Below, piece by piece: positions 44,290 through 54,383 of a stretch of 64,000 nt of DNA. The DNA is from Hordeum vulgare subsp. vulgare. Its lineage: Eukaryota > Streptophyta > Magnoliopsida > Poales > Poaceae. Position numbers and translations under genes: made by a program. The notes under the pieces are model-generated. The model ran no database searches, was not told where the DNA came from, and was given only the letters and a program-made list of their open reading frames with translations. Position 1 is the first letter of the stretch, and every line of letters starts with the position of its first letter. The stretch spans positions 329,118,581-329,182,580 of the forward strand of contig NC_058518.1 in the NCBI RefSeq assembly GCF_904849725.1, in the 5' to 3' direction.

Positions 44290-45543
44290 TGATCTACAAC
44301 ACAAATATTGCAAAGTGGACTTAGACTATGTTTAATATAATTAGAGTTCAACTAATCAAATTACTGATAAACTCCCACTCAAGAAGTACATCTCTCTAGT
44401 CATTCGAGTGGTACATGATCCAAATTCACTAACTCAAGTCCGATCATCACGTGAGTTGAGAATAATTTCAGTGGTAAGCATCTCTATGCTAATCATATCA
44501 ACTATATGATTCATGCTCGACCTTTCGGTCTCATGTGTTCTGAGGCCATGTCTGCACATGCTAGGCTCGTCAAGCTTAACCCGAGTGTTCCGCGTGTGCA
44601 ACTGTTTTGCACCCGTTGTATGTGAACGTTGAGTCTATCACACCCGATCATCACGTGGTGTCTCGAAACGATGAACTGTCGCAACGGTGCATAGTCGGCG
44701 AGAACACAATTTCATCTTTAAATTTAAGTGAGAGATCACCTTATAATGCTACCATCGTTCTAAGAAAAATAAGGTGCATAAAAGGATTAACATCACATGC
44801 AATTCATAAGTGACATGATATGGCCATCATCTTGTGCTTCTTGATCTCCATCACCAAAGCACCAACATGATCTTCCTGTCACCGGCGCCACACCATGATC
44901 TCCATCATGATGATCTCCATCATCGTGCCACCATCGGGGTTGTCATGCTATCTATGCTATTACTACTAAAGCTATGACCTAACAATATAGTAAACACATC
45001 TGCAAACACAAACGTTAGTTTAAAGACAACCCTATGGCTCCTGCCGGTTGACGTAGCATCGACGTGCAGGTCGATATTAACTATTACAACATGATCAACT
45101 CAGAGATCCAATATATCACATCACGCCATTGGCCATATCATATCACAAGCATACCCTGCAAAAACAAGTTAGACGTCCTCTAATTTGTTGTTGCATGTTT
45201 TACGTGGCTTCTATGGGTATCTATCATGATTGGATCTTACTTACGCAAAAACCACAATGGAGATGTGCAAATTGCTATTTAACCTCTCTCCAAGGACCGC
45301 CTCGGTCAAAACCAATTCAAGTAAAGTTGAAGAAACCGACACCCGCCAGTCATCTTTATGCAACGAGTTGCATGTCGGTCGATGAAACCAATCTCTCGTA
45401 AGGGTATGAGTAATTACGGTCCGGCCCGCTTCAATCCATCAATACCGCCGAATCGAGAAAGACTAAGGAGGGCAGAAAATCGAACATCACTGTCCACAAA
45501 ACCTTTTGTGTTCTACTCGAGATAACATCTACGCATGAACCTA
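44290..45543 (-). other. 5' leader of the minus-strand Copia element
   Basis: This is about 1.25 kb of non-coding DNA between the primer binding site and gag, as expected for BARE/Angela elements, whose leaders are long. Frames at 44607-44813 and 45129-45401 on the plus strand have no support. Confidence 0.7.
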
Positions 45544-45557
45544 GCTCATGATGCCAC
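45544..45557 (-). promoter_or_regulatory. Primer binding site of the minus-strand Copia element
   Basis: Immediately after the 5' LTR the minus strand reads GTGGCATCATGAGC, a diverged form of TGGTATCAGAGC, complementary to initiator tRNA-Met as used by BARE-type elements. Confidence 0.7.
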
Positions 45558-47355
45558 TGTTGGGGAACGTTGCTTGGTAAACAAAAAAAATCCTACACAC
45601 ATGAAGACCTATCATGGTGATGTTCATCTACGAGGGGAGAGTGGATCTACGTATCCTTGTAGATCGCTAAGTGGGAAGCATTAAGAAACATGGTTGATGT
45701 AGTGGTATAGCTTCATGATTCAAATCACCGTCGTCCCACAATCCGTTCCGATCTAGCGCCGAATGGACAACACCTCCGTGTTCAGCACATGTACAATTCG
45801 ATGACGATCTCGGCCTTCTTGATCCAGCAAGAAAGACGGAGAAGTAGATGAGTTCTCCGCCAGCGTGTCGGTGCTCCGGTGGTGGTGATGATCTACTCTT
45901 GCAGGGCTCCGCCCGAGCTCCGCAGAAATCCGATCTAGAGGTAAAACTATGTGGAATAGGCTTGAGTTGCACGTGGCAAATTTGTGTCTCAAAAACCCTA
46001 AAACCACCAGTATATATAGGAGGAGGGGAGGGGCTAGCCTTGGTGTACAAGGACCCCAAGGGTGCATCGACCGAAGAGTGGAGGAGGACTCCTCCTCCAA
46101 TTCGGTTTGGGAAGGAAGAGTCCTCCTCTTACTTCCCAGCTCCCTCTTTCCTCTTTTTTCTATCTTTCCTTTGGTTTTTTCACATGTGGCAACATAGCCT
46201 TTTTGGGCTGATTCCACCAGCCCACTTAGGGCTTGGTGCGCCACCCTACGGCCATGGGATCACTCCCGGGTGGGTGGGCCCCTCCCGGTGAACACCCGGA
46301 ACCCATTCGTCACTCCCGATACACTTCTGGAATTGCCCGAAACTTTCTGGTAACCAAATGAAACCATCCTATATATCAATCTTTGTTTCCGGACCATTCT
46401 GGAAACCCTCGTGATGTCCGTGATCTCATCTGGGACTCCGAACAACATTCGGTAACCACACATATAACTCAAGTATACTAAAACATCATCGAACCTTAAG
46501 TGTGCAGACCCTGCGGGTTCGAGAACTATGTAGACATGACCCGAGACACTCGTCGTTCAATATCCAATAGCGGGACCTGGATACCCATATTGGATCCTAC
46601 ATATTCTCCGAAGATCTTATTGGTTGAACCTCAGTGCCAAGGATTCATATAATCCCGTATGTCATTCCCTTTGTCCTTCGGTATGTTACTTGCTCGAGAT
46701 TAGATCGTCGGTATCCGCATACCTATTTCAATCTCGTTACCGGCAAGTCTCTTTTCTCGTTCCGTAATACCAGATCCCATGACTTACACTTAGTGACATT
46801 GCTTGCAAGGCTTGTTTGTGATGTTGTAATACCGAGTGGGCCCCGAGATGCCTCTCCGTCACACGGAGCGACAAATCCCACTCTTGATCCATACTAACTC
46901 AACGGACACCTTCGGAGATACCTGTATAGCACCTTTATAGTCACCCAGTTACGTTGTGACGTTTGATACACACAAGGTATTCCTCCGGTGCTAGTGAGTT
47001 ATATGATCTCATGGTCATAGGAATAAATACTTGACACGCAGAAAACAATAGCAATAAAATGAGACAATCAATATGCTACGTTCATAGTTTGGGTCTAGTC
47101 CATCACATGATTCTCCTAATGATGTGATCGAGTTATCAAGTGACAAGACTTGTATATAGTCAGAAAACCTTGACTATCATTGATCAACTGGCTAGCCAAC
47201 TAGAGGTTTGCTAGGGACATTGTTTTGGCTATGTATCCACATATGTATCCATGTTTTCATTCAATACAATTATAGCATGGATAATAAATGATTATCTTGA
47301 AATAAGAAATATAATAATAACTATTTATCATTGCCTCTAGGGCATATTTCCAACA
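45558..47355 (-). repeat. Full-length 5' LTR of the minus-strand Copia element (BARE/Angela type)
   Basis: This 1798-base LTR on the minus strand starts TGTTGGAAATATGCCCTAGA at 47355 and ends GCAACGTTCCCCAACA at 45558. It is the only complete LTR of this family in the window and serves as the ruler for the others. It abuts segment 2 of the outer solo LTR at 47356. Confidence 0.9.
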
Positions 47356-47442
47356 ACCACTACATCAACCGTGTTTCTTAACGCTTCCCGCTTAGCGATC
47401 TACAAGGGTATGTGGATCTAATCTCCCTCTTGTATATGACAT
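47356..47442 (+). mobile_element. Solo BARE-type LTR, segment 2 of 3
   Basis: ACCACTACATCAACCG through ATCTACAAGGGTATG to GACAT matches the LTR about 180 to 90 bases from its 3' end. It continues segment 1 (which stops at 21840) with about 15 bases missing. A Sabrina-type element interrupts it at 47443. Confidence 0.85.
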
Positions 47443-48957
47443 TGCTACCTATTGAGCTTGCGTTGGTTTTTCCCTTGAAGAGCAAAGGTGATGCAGCACA
47501 GTAGCGGTAAGTATTTCCCTCAGTTTGAGAACCAAGGTATCAATCCAGTAGGAGTATCAAGACAAGTCACCAATGTACCTATGCAAAAACAAAAAAACTT
47601 GCACCCAACACTATAAAGGGGTTGTCAATCCCTTCACGATTAATTGCAAGGTGATCTCTGAAGGTGGAAAGTGCAACAAAGTAAAAGTGTAGAGCTGAAA
47701 ATATGATGTGAAGTAGACCCGGGGGCCATAGTGTTCACTAGAGGGTTCTCTCATGATAGCAAGTATTACAGTGGGTGAACGAATTATTGTCGACCAATTG
47801 ATAGAATCGCGCAAAGTCATGATGATATCTAAGGCAATGATCATACATATAGGCATCACGTCCGAGACAAGTAGACCGGTACTGTCTGCATCTACTACTA
47901 TTACTCCACACATCGACCGCTATCCAGCATGCTTCTAGTGTATTGAGTTCATAACAAACAGAGTAACGCCTTAAGCAAGATGACACGATGTAGAGGGATA
48001 AATTCATGCAATAGATATAAACCCAATCTTTTTACCCTTGATGGCAACAACACGATGCGTGCCTCGCTACCCCTTCTGTCACTGGATGAGGACACGGCAC
48101 GGTATGAACCTAAAACCAAGAACTTCTCCCATTGCAAGAATTATAGATCAAGTTGGCCAAACGAAACCCAGAACTCGAAGAGAATTACAAGGATACGAAA
48201 TCATGCATATAAGAGAGCAAAGGAGACTCAAATAATATTCATAGATAATCTGATCATAAATCCACAATTCATCGGATCTCGACAAACATACCGCAAAAGA
48301 AGATTACATCGAATAGATCTCCATGAAGATCATGGAGAACTTTGTATTGAAGATCCAAGAGAGAGAAGAAGCCATCTAGCTACTAGCTATGGACCCGAAG
48401 GTCTACGGTGAACTACTCACGCATCATCGAAGAGGCAATGGTGTTGATGAAGAAGCCCTCCGTGTCCGAATCCCCCCTCCGGCAGGTCACCAGAACATGC
48501 CCCAGATGGGATCTTGCGGAGACAGAAGCTTGCGGCAGTGGAAAAGTATTTTCGTGGCTCTCTGTGGTAGTTTCAGATTTTTGGAGAATTTATAGGCGGA
48601 AGAAGTAGGGCAGAGGAGCTACGGGGGCCCACAAGCCTGCTAGGCGCCCCCCAGGCTATGGTTAGGGGGCTTGTGACCTCCCCCGGGGTCCTTTTCCTTG
48701 GTTCTCAAGTCTTGTGCGTATCTTCTGTTATGGAAAAAATCATTCCGCTGGTTTTATTCCGTTTGGACTCCGTTTAATATTCTTCCCTGAAAAAGGTCAA
48801 AAACACGGGAAAAACATAAACTGACACTTGGCACTGAGTTAATAGGTTAGTCCCAAAAAAGATATAAAATAGCATATTCATCCATACAAAACATCCAAAG
48901 TTGACAAGATAATAGCATGGAACCATCAAAAATTATAGATACGTTGGAGACGTATCA
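47443..48957 (-). repeat. 3' LTR of Sabrina-type element 3
   Basis: Plus-strand text starts TGCTACCTATTGAGC and ends GATACGTTGGAGACGTATCA. It has no captured PBS-like segment at its U5 end, unlike elements 1 and 2. Confidence 0.85.
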
Positions 48958-51816
48958 AGCATCCCCAAGCTTAACTCCTGCTCGTCCTTGAGTAGGGAAG
49001 TGATAAAGACTGAATTTTTGATGTGCAATCCTACCTAACATATTTGTCCTTTGTAATTTCTTTCTTGTGACATGAATTTTCAAATCCGTAAGATTCAACA
49101 CAATAGTTTACTATTGACATCAAAACAATAATACTTCAAGCAAACTAGCAAGGCAATCATGAACTTTTGAAATAACAAGGCCAAAGAAAGTTATCCCTAC
49201 AAAATCATATAGTCTGGCTATGCTCCATCATCCCCACACAACGAATTTAAATCATGCACAACCCCGGTATTGGCCAAGTAATTGTTTTCGCACTCTTACT
49301 TTCTCAAACCTTTTCAACTCTCACGCAATACATGAGCGTGAGCCATGGATATAGCACTACAGGTGGAATAGAGTGTGGTGGAAGTTGTGAGGCAAAAAGG
49401 AGGAGGTGGTCACATCGACTTGGCGTATCAACGGGCTATGGAGATGGCCATCAATAGATATCAATGTGAATGAGTAGGGATTACCATGCAACGGATGCAC
49501 TTAGAGTTATAAGTGTGTGAAAGCTCAAGAGGAGAACTAGTGGGTGTGCACCAAACTTGCTTGCTCACGAAGACCTAGGGCAATTTTGAGGAAGCCCATC
49601 ATTGGAATATACAAGCCAAGTTATATAATGAAGATTCCCACTAGTATAAGGAAGTGTCAAAACAAGATACTCTTTATCATGAAGAACATGGTGCTATTTT
49701 GAAGCACAAGTGTGGAAAAAGATAGTAGTATTGTCCCTTCTCTCTTTTTCTCTTTTTTTGTTTGGGCTCTTTGGCCTATTTCATAAATTTTTTTGGTGGG
49801 CATCTTTGGCCTCTTTTTTTTCTCACATGGGACAATGCTCTAATAATGATGATCATCACACTTTTATTTACTCACATCTCAATGCTTAGAACAATGATGA
49901 CTCTATAGGAAATGCCTCCGGCAGTGTACCGGGATGTGCAACGATCTAGCTTAGCGTATGACATTGAAACATCTCGCTAGCTATCTTACGATCATGCAAT
50001 GGCAATATGTAAGTGACGGCACAAGTCATGAGACGGAACGGTGGGAGTTGCATGGAAATATATCTCGGAATGGCTATGAAATGCCATAATATGTAGGTAT
50101 GGTGGCTGTTTTGAGGAATGTATATGCTGGGTTTGTGCACCGGCGGAAGTTGCGCGGTACTAGAGAGGCTAGCAATGGTGGAAGGTGAAAGTATATCTAT
50201 ACCATGGACTCACATTAGTCATGAATAACTCGTAAACTTATTGTGAAAGTTTTATTAGTAATCGAAACGAAGTGCTAAACGCATACTCCTAGGGGAAGGG
50301 TTGATAGGTGTTAACCATCGCGTGATCCCGACCGCCACACAAAGGATGACAATCAATAAATCAATTATGCTCTGACTTCCTAACATAGCGGTTCACCATA
50401 CGTGCATGCTATGGGAATCACTAACTTCAACACAAGTATTTCTAGATTCACAACACCCTACTAACATAACTCTAATATCACCAAATCCATATCTTAAAAC
50501 TAATTGTGAGGAATCAAACTTCTCTTACTAATCAATGCACTTGAATATGGGAGTTTTTATTGTATCCTCTTTGGATGCCTATCATCTTTAGGACTACTTT
50601 CATAGCACAAGCCAATTACCAAGTTACTTAGAAAGAGCACTCTCAAAAAGATACAAGTGAAGATTGAGAGTTTTTATTTCTTCAAAATATGACATCTCCG
50701 TGCTCTAAAAAGATCTAAGTGAAGCACTAGAGCAAAATTATCTAGCTCAAAAGATATAAGTGAAGCACATGCGAGCTAAATTGCCTAACTCAAAAGATAT
50801 AAGTGAAGCTCAATGAGTATCCTAGCAAATTCATGATGAGTGCATGTCTCTCTCAAAAAGGTGTGAAGCAAGGATGATTGTGACACAAAAAAAAGACTTT
50901 CAAAAACTGAACTTTGTATTTCCGTTATGTCAGTAATGGAAAAGGGGTTGCCCGGTTCAAAAAAAACAAAAAAAAGACTCCTATAATACACGACACTCCA
51001 AGCAAAACACATATCATGTGGTGAATAAAAATATAGCTCCAAGTAACGTTACCGATGGATTGAAGACGAAAGAGGGGATGCCTTCCCTGGACATCCCCAA
51101 GCTTAGGCTTTTTGGTGTCCTTGAATTTGGCTTAGGATGCCTTGGGCATCCCCAAGCTTGAGCTCTTTCCACTCTTTATCCCATTGTCCATGAGAACATC
51201 ACCCAAAACTTAAAAACTTCACAACACAAAACTCAAATAGAAACTCGTGATATCATTAGCATAAGAAAACAAACTACCAACTCTTTAGGTACTATAGTAA
51301 ACTTGATTTCTATTTAGATTGATGTTAGATTAATGGATTCTCACTTTTCCATGGCTAGTACCCCCGGATACTATCCATAGTTTTATCAAAATGAGCAATC
51401 AACACAACAAAAAATAGAATCTGTCAAAAACAGACCAGTCTGTAGCAATCTGTATACTTCGTATACTTCTGGTATCTCAAAAATTCTGAACAATTACGAC
51501 AATTAGGGAAATTGGCATATCAACCAGAAGAAAAAAGAATCAACTCAAAAGCTAATTCTGGATAGGAACTAAAAATAGTTTCGTGAGTGCAAAGTTTCTG
51601 TCTTTTTCAGCAAGATCAAACAACCATCACCAAAACTAGTCATAAAGGTTTTACTTGGCACAAACACAAAAAGGAACACAAAAACCACAATCATAACATA
51701 ATTATGATGGTGTGGACACAACAAAACAGAAAGAAAAAAGAAAAGATAATTTCATTGGGTTGCCTCCCAACAAGCGCTATTGTTTAACGCCCTTAGCTAG
51801 GCACAAGGCGATAGAA
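48958..51816 (-). other. Non-coding interior of Sabrina-type element 3
   Basis: It contains the polypurine tract (48958-48972), internal motif copies at 51091-51104 (one mismatch) and 51146-51159, and the conserved post-stop block at 51755-51802. It aligns along its length with 36247-38935 and, reversed, with 28813-31486. No supported gene. Confidence 0.7.
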
Positions 51817-52518
51817 TCAAGTATCGTCGTCTTTGGTGCTCAAACCATAGGTAGGGTGAACACTGAACATTTTAAGATCTTCATATCTCTTGCTAGATGG
51901 TTCACCACTGTTTTTAGGAACAAAAACAAACTTGGTGGCCTTATTGTGGGCAAAATTTGGAGTGTTCTGAACAACGGCAAAAGCGGAACCCAAGTTGGTT
52001 ATGACATCCTCTAGTTTGCGAATTCTAGCGGAATCATGACCTAGTTTTTCGTTAACTGTGGGTTCCTTCTCATTTAAATTTTTCAAAGTCATTCCCAGCT
52101 TGGATCCATACTGAGTGATTTGATTGTGGATCTTTTTATCCAAATTTTCAATGAGTTCAATCGTAGAAACTTTATTTTCAATGATATCCAGCCTACGCAT
52201 CACATGTTCCAAAGTTAAGGTACTTCCATTAACCATGAGTGGGGGTGAGCCTACCAAATTTATTAAGGCACCGTAAGAAACAACGGTATGGCTACCCAAG
52301 AAATTTCCACCTACGATTGTGTCAAGATCATACCTATTCCAAGGGGAACTACCCACATAAAAGTTGCAAAGTAGAACGGTAGTAGATTGCTTACGAGTAG
52401 ATCTATTCTGAGCATTGCAAATCCTATACCAAGAATCCTTTAAGTTTTCTCCCTCATTCTGTTTGAAATTAGGAACTTTGCTCTCGGGAGTATCGTTCAA
52501 ACCGATAGGACTAGCCAT
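51817..52518 (-). CDS. Intact 233-residue gag-derived ORF of element 3
   Basis: The frame from ATG at 52518 (MASPIGLNDTPES) to the stop at 51817 is unbroken. It is the only intact transposon ORF of clear identity in the window. Residues about 20-75 (GENLKDSWYRICNAQ, FYVGSSPWNRYDLDTIVGG) correspond to the second half of Gypsy gag. Residues about 110-165 look coiled-coil (RLDIIENKVSTIELIENLDK). The C-terminus is YGLSTKDDDT, shared with the gag-protease of element 2, as if N-terminal gag and protease had been removed while the frame was kept. A role in binding full-length Gag supplied in trans is possible but unproved. The start is chosen by homology with 28129; a longer frame to 52644 is open. 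Confidence 0.6.
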   Translation of the reverse strand: MASPIGLNDTPESKVPNFKQNEGENLKDSWYRICNAQNRSTRKQSTTVLLCNFYVGSSPWNRYDLDTIVGGNFLGSHTVVSYGALINLVGSPPLMVNGSTLTLEHVMRRLDIIENKVSTIELIENLDKKIHNQITQYGSKLGMTLKNLNEKEPTVNEKLGHDSARIRKLEDVITNLGSAFAVVQNTPNFAHNKATKFVFVPKNSGEPSSKRYEDLKMFSVHPTYGLSTKDDDT

Positions 52519-52712
52519 AAGGATAGGTAGACTATCCCGCACAAGCAAACAGAAAGCAAGCGAAAGAAAAGGACGAACGAAAAAGGCAAATATTTTTGTA
52601 AATTTTTGTTTTTCAGAAGTGGGGGAGAGGAAAACGAGATGCAAACGGTAAAAAAAGTAAATGCAAGGGATGAGTTTGCGATAGTTACTTGGATAAGCTT
52701 CACATAGAATAG

Positions 52713-52724
52713 TCCCCGGTGCCA
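52713..52724 (-). promoter_or_regulatory. Second PBS-like site in the leader of element 3
   Basis: Minus-strand TGGCACCGGGGA, preceded by GTCAATTTC, lies about 42 bases downstream of the main primer binding site. The same neighbourhood (AACGTGTCAATTTCTGGCGC) is found within the LTR of element 2 and, diverged, in the leader of element 1. Confidence 0.5.
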
Positions 52725-52765
52725 GAAATTGACACGTTGAAGGGAGACTATTCTTGACTTGATAC

Positions 52766-52783
52766 TCCCCGGCAACGGCGCCA
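52766..52783 (-). promoter_or_regulatory. Primer binding site of Sabrina-type element 3
   Basis: Minus-strand TGGCGCCGTTGCCGGGGA, 11 bases after the 5' LTR, fully matches the tRNA-Asp-type binding site common in Triticeae Gypsy elements. Confidence 0.8.
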
Positions 52784-52794
52784 GAAATTCTTCT

Positions 52795-54310
52795 TGCTAC
52801 CTCTTGAGCTTGCGTTGGTTTTTCCCTTGAAGAGGAAAGAGTGATGCAGCACAGTAGCAGTAAGTATTTCCCTCAGTTTGAGAACCAAGGTATCAATCCA
52901 GTAGGAGTATCAAGACAAGTCACCAATGTTCCTGCGCAAAAACAAACAAACTTGCACCCAACGCTATAAAGGGGTTGTGAATCCCTTCACGATTAATTGC
53001 AAGGTGAGATCTGAAGGTGGAAAGTGCAACAAAGTAAAAGTGTAGAGCTGAAAATATGATGTGAAGTAGACCCGGGGGCCATAGTGTTCACTAGAGGCTT
53101 CTCTCGTGATAGCAAGTATTATGGTGGGTGAACGAATTACTGTCGAGCAATTGATAGAATCGCGCAAAGTCATGATGATATCTAAGGCAATGATCATACA
53201 TATAGGCATCAAGTCCGAGACAAGTAGACCGATACTGTCTGCATCTACTACTATTACTCCACACATCGACCGCTATCCAGCATGCATCTAGTGTATTGAG
53301 TTCATAACAAACAGAGTAACGTCTTAAGCAAGATGACATGATGTAGAGGGATAAATTCATGCAATAGATATAAACCCCATCTTTTTACCCTTGATGGCAA
53401 CAACACGATGCGTGCCTTGCTACCTCTTCCCTCACTGGGTGAGGACACGACACAGTATGAACCCAAAACCAAGCACTTTTCCCATTGCAAGAATTATAGA
53501 TCAAGTTGGCCAAATGAAACCCACAACTCGAAGAGAATTACAAGGATACGAAATCATGCATATAAGAGATCAGAGGAAACTCAAATAATATTCATAGATA
53601 ATCTGATCATAAATCCACAATTCATCGGATCTCGACAAACACACCGTAAAAGAAGATTACATCGGATAGATCTCCATGAAGATCATGGAGAACTTTGTAT
53701 TGAAGATCCAAGAGAGAGAAGAAGCCATCTAGCTACTAGCTATGGACCCGAAGGTCTGTGGTGAACTACTCATGCATCATCGGCGAGGCAATGGTGTTGA
53801 TGAAGAAGCCCTCCGTGTCCGAATCCCCCCTCCGGCAGTGCACCAGAACGTGCCCCAGATGGGATCTTGCGGAGATAGAAGCTTGCGGCGGCGGAAAAGT
53901 ATTTTCGTGGCTCTCTGTGGCAGTTTTAGATTTTTGGAGAATTTATAGGCGGAAGAAGTAGGGCAAAGGAGCCACGGGGGGCCCACAAGCCTGCTAGGCG
54001 CGCCCCCCAGGCCGCGGCTAGGGGGCTTGTGACCTCCCCCGGGGTCCTTTTCCTTGGTTCTCAAGTCCTCTTCGTATCTTCTGTTATGGAAAAAAATCAT
54101 TCCGCAGGTTTTATTCCGTTTGGACTCCGTTTAATATTCTTCTCTGAAAAAGGTCAAAAACATGGAAAAAACAGAAACTGGCACTTGGCAGTGAGTTAGG
54201 TTAGTCCCAAAAAAGATATAAATAGCATATTCATGCATACAAAACATCCAAAGTTGACAAGATAATAACATGGAACCATCAAAAATTATAGATACGTTGG
54301 AGACGTATCA
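52795..54310 (-). repeat. 5' LTR of Sabrina-type element 3
   Basis: This pairs with 47443-48957. It begins TGCTACCTCTTGAGC on the plus strand and ends GATACGTTGGAGACGTATCA at 54310. The first ~235 bases of the pair differ at roughly 11 positions by hand count. Confidence 0.85.
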
Positions 54311-54378
54311 AACATCACCATGATAGGTCTTCGTGTGTGTAGGAATTTTTTTTGTTTCCCATGCAACGTTCCCCAACA
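54311..54378 (+). mobile_element. Solo BARE-type LTR, segment 3 of 3
   Basis: AACATCACCATGATAGGTC to GCAACGTTCCCCAACA is the last 68 bases of the LTR, matching 859-926. It is followed by ACAAC (54379-54383), the same as 20187-20191. The three segments add up to about 1.80 kb, the expected LTR length. Confidence 0.88.
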
Positions 54379-54383
54379 ACAAC

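Larger units (their letters stand above)
21841..47355 (-). mobile_element. Minus-strand BARE/Angela-type Copia element with duplicated pol, nested hosts included
   Basis: In minus-strand order: 5' LTR 45558-47355; primer binding site; leader; gag; first pol (copy B, interrupted by two Gypsy elements) to 25371; then directly a second pol (copy A, 25370-21993); a polypurine tract; and a 3' LTR remnant of about 100 bases. Copy B ends in the RNase H end and copy A begins in late gag, with no LTR between. The simplest source is a tandem LTR-int-LTR-int-LTR array that lost its middle LTR. The left end also lost most of the 3' LTR and its target-site copy. The element sits within the outer solo LTR. 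Confidence 0.82.
47443..54310 (-). mobile_element. Sabrina-type Gypsy element 3 with an intact short ORF
   Basis: LTRs 47443-48957 (1515 bases) and 52795-54310 (1516 bases) flank a 3.8-kb interior. The target site is GACAT at 47438-47442 and AACAT at 54311-54315, one mismatch. The minus-strand primer binding site is a perfect TGGCGCCGTTGCCGGGGA. It resembles element 1 in having only the short gag-derived ORF, which is intact here. It lacks protease, RT, RNase H and integrase. It is inserted in the outer solo LTR about 70 bases from its end. Confidence 0.82.
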
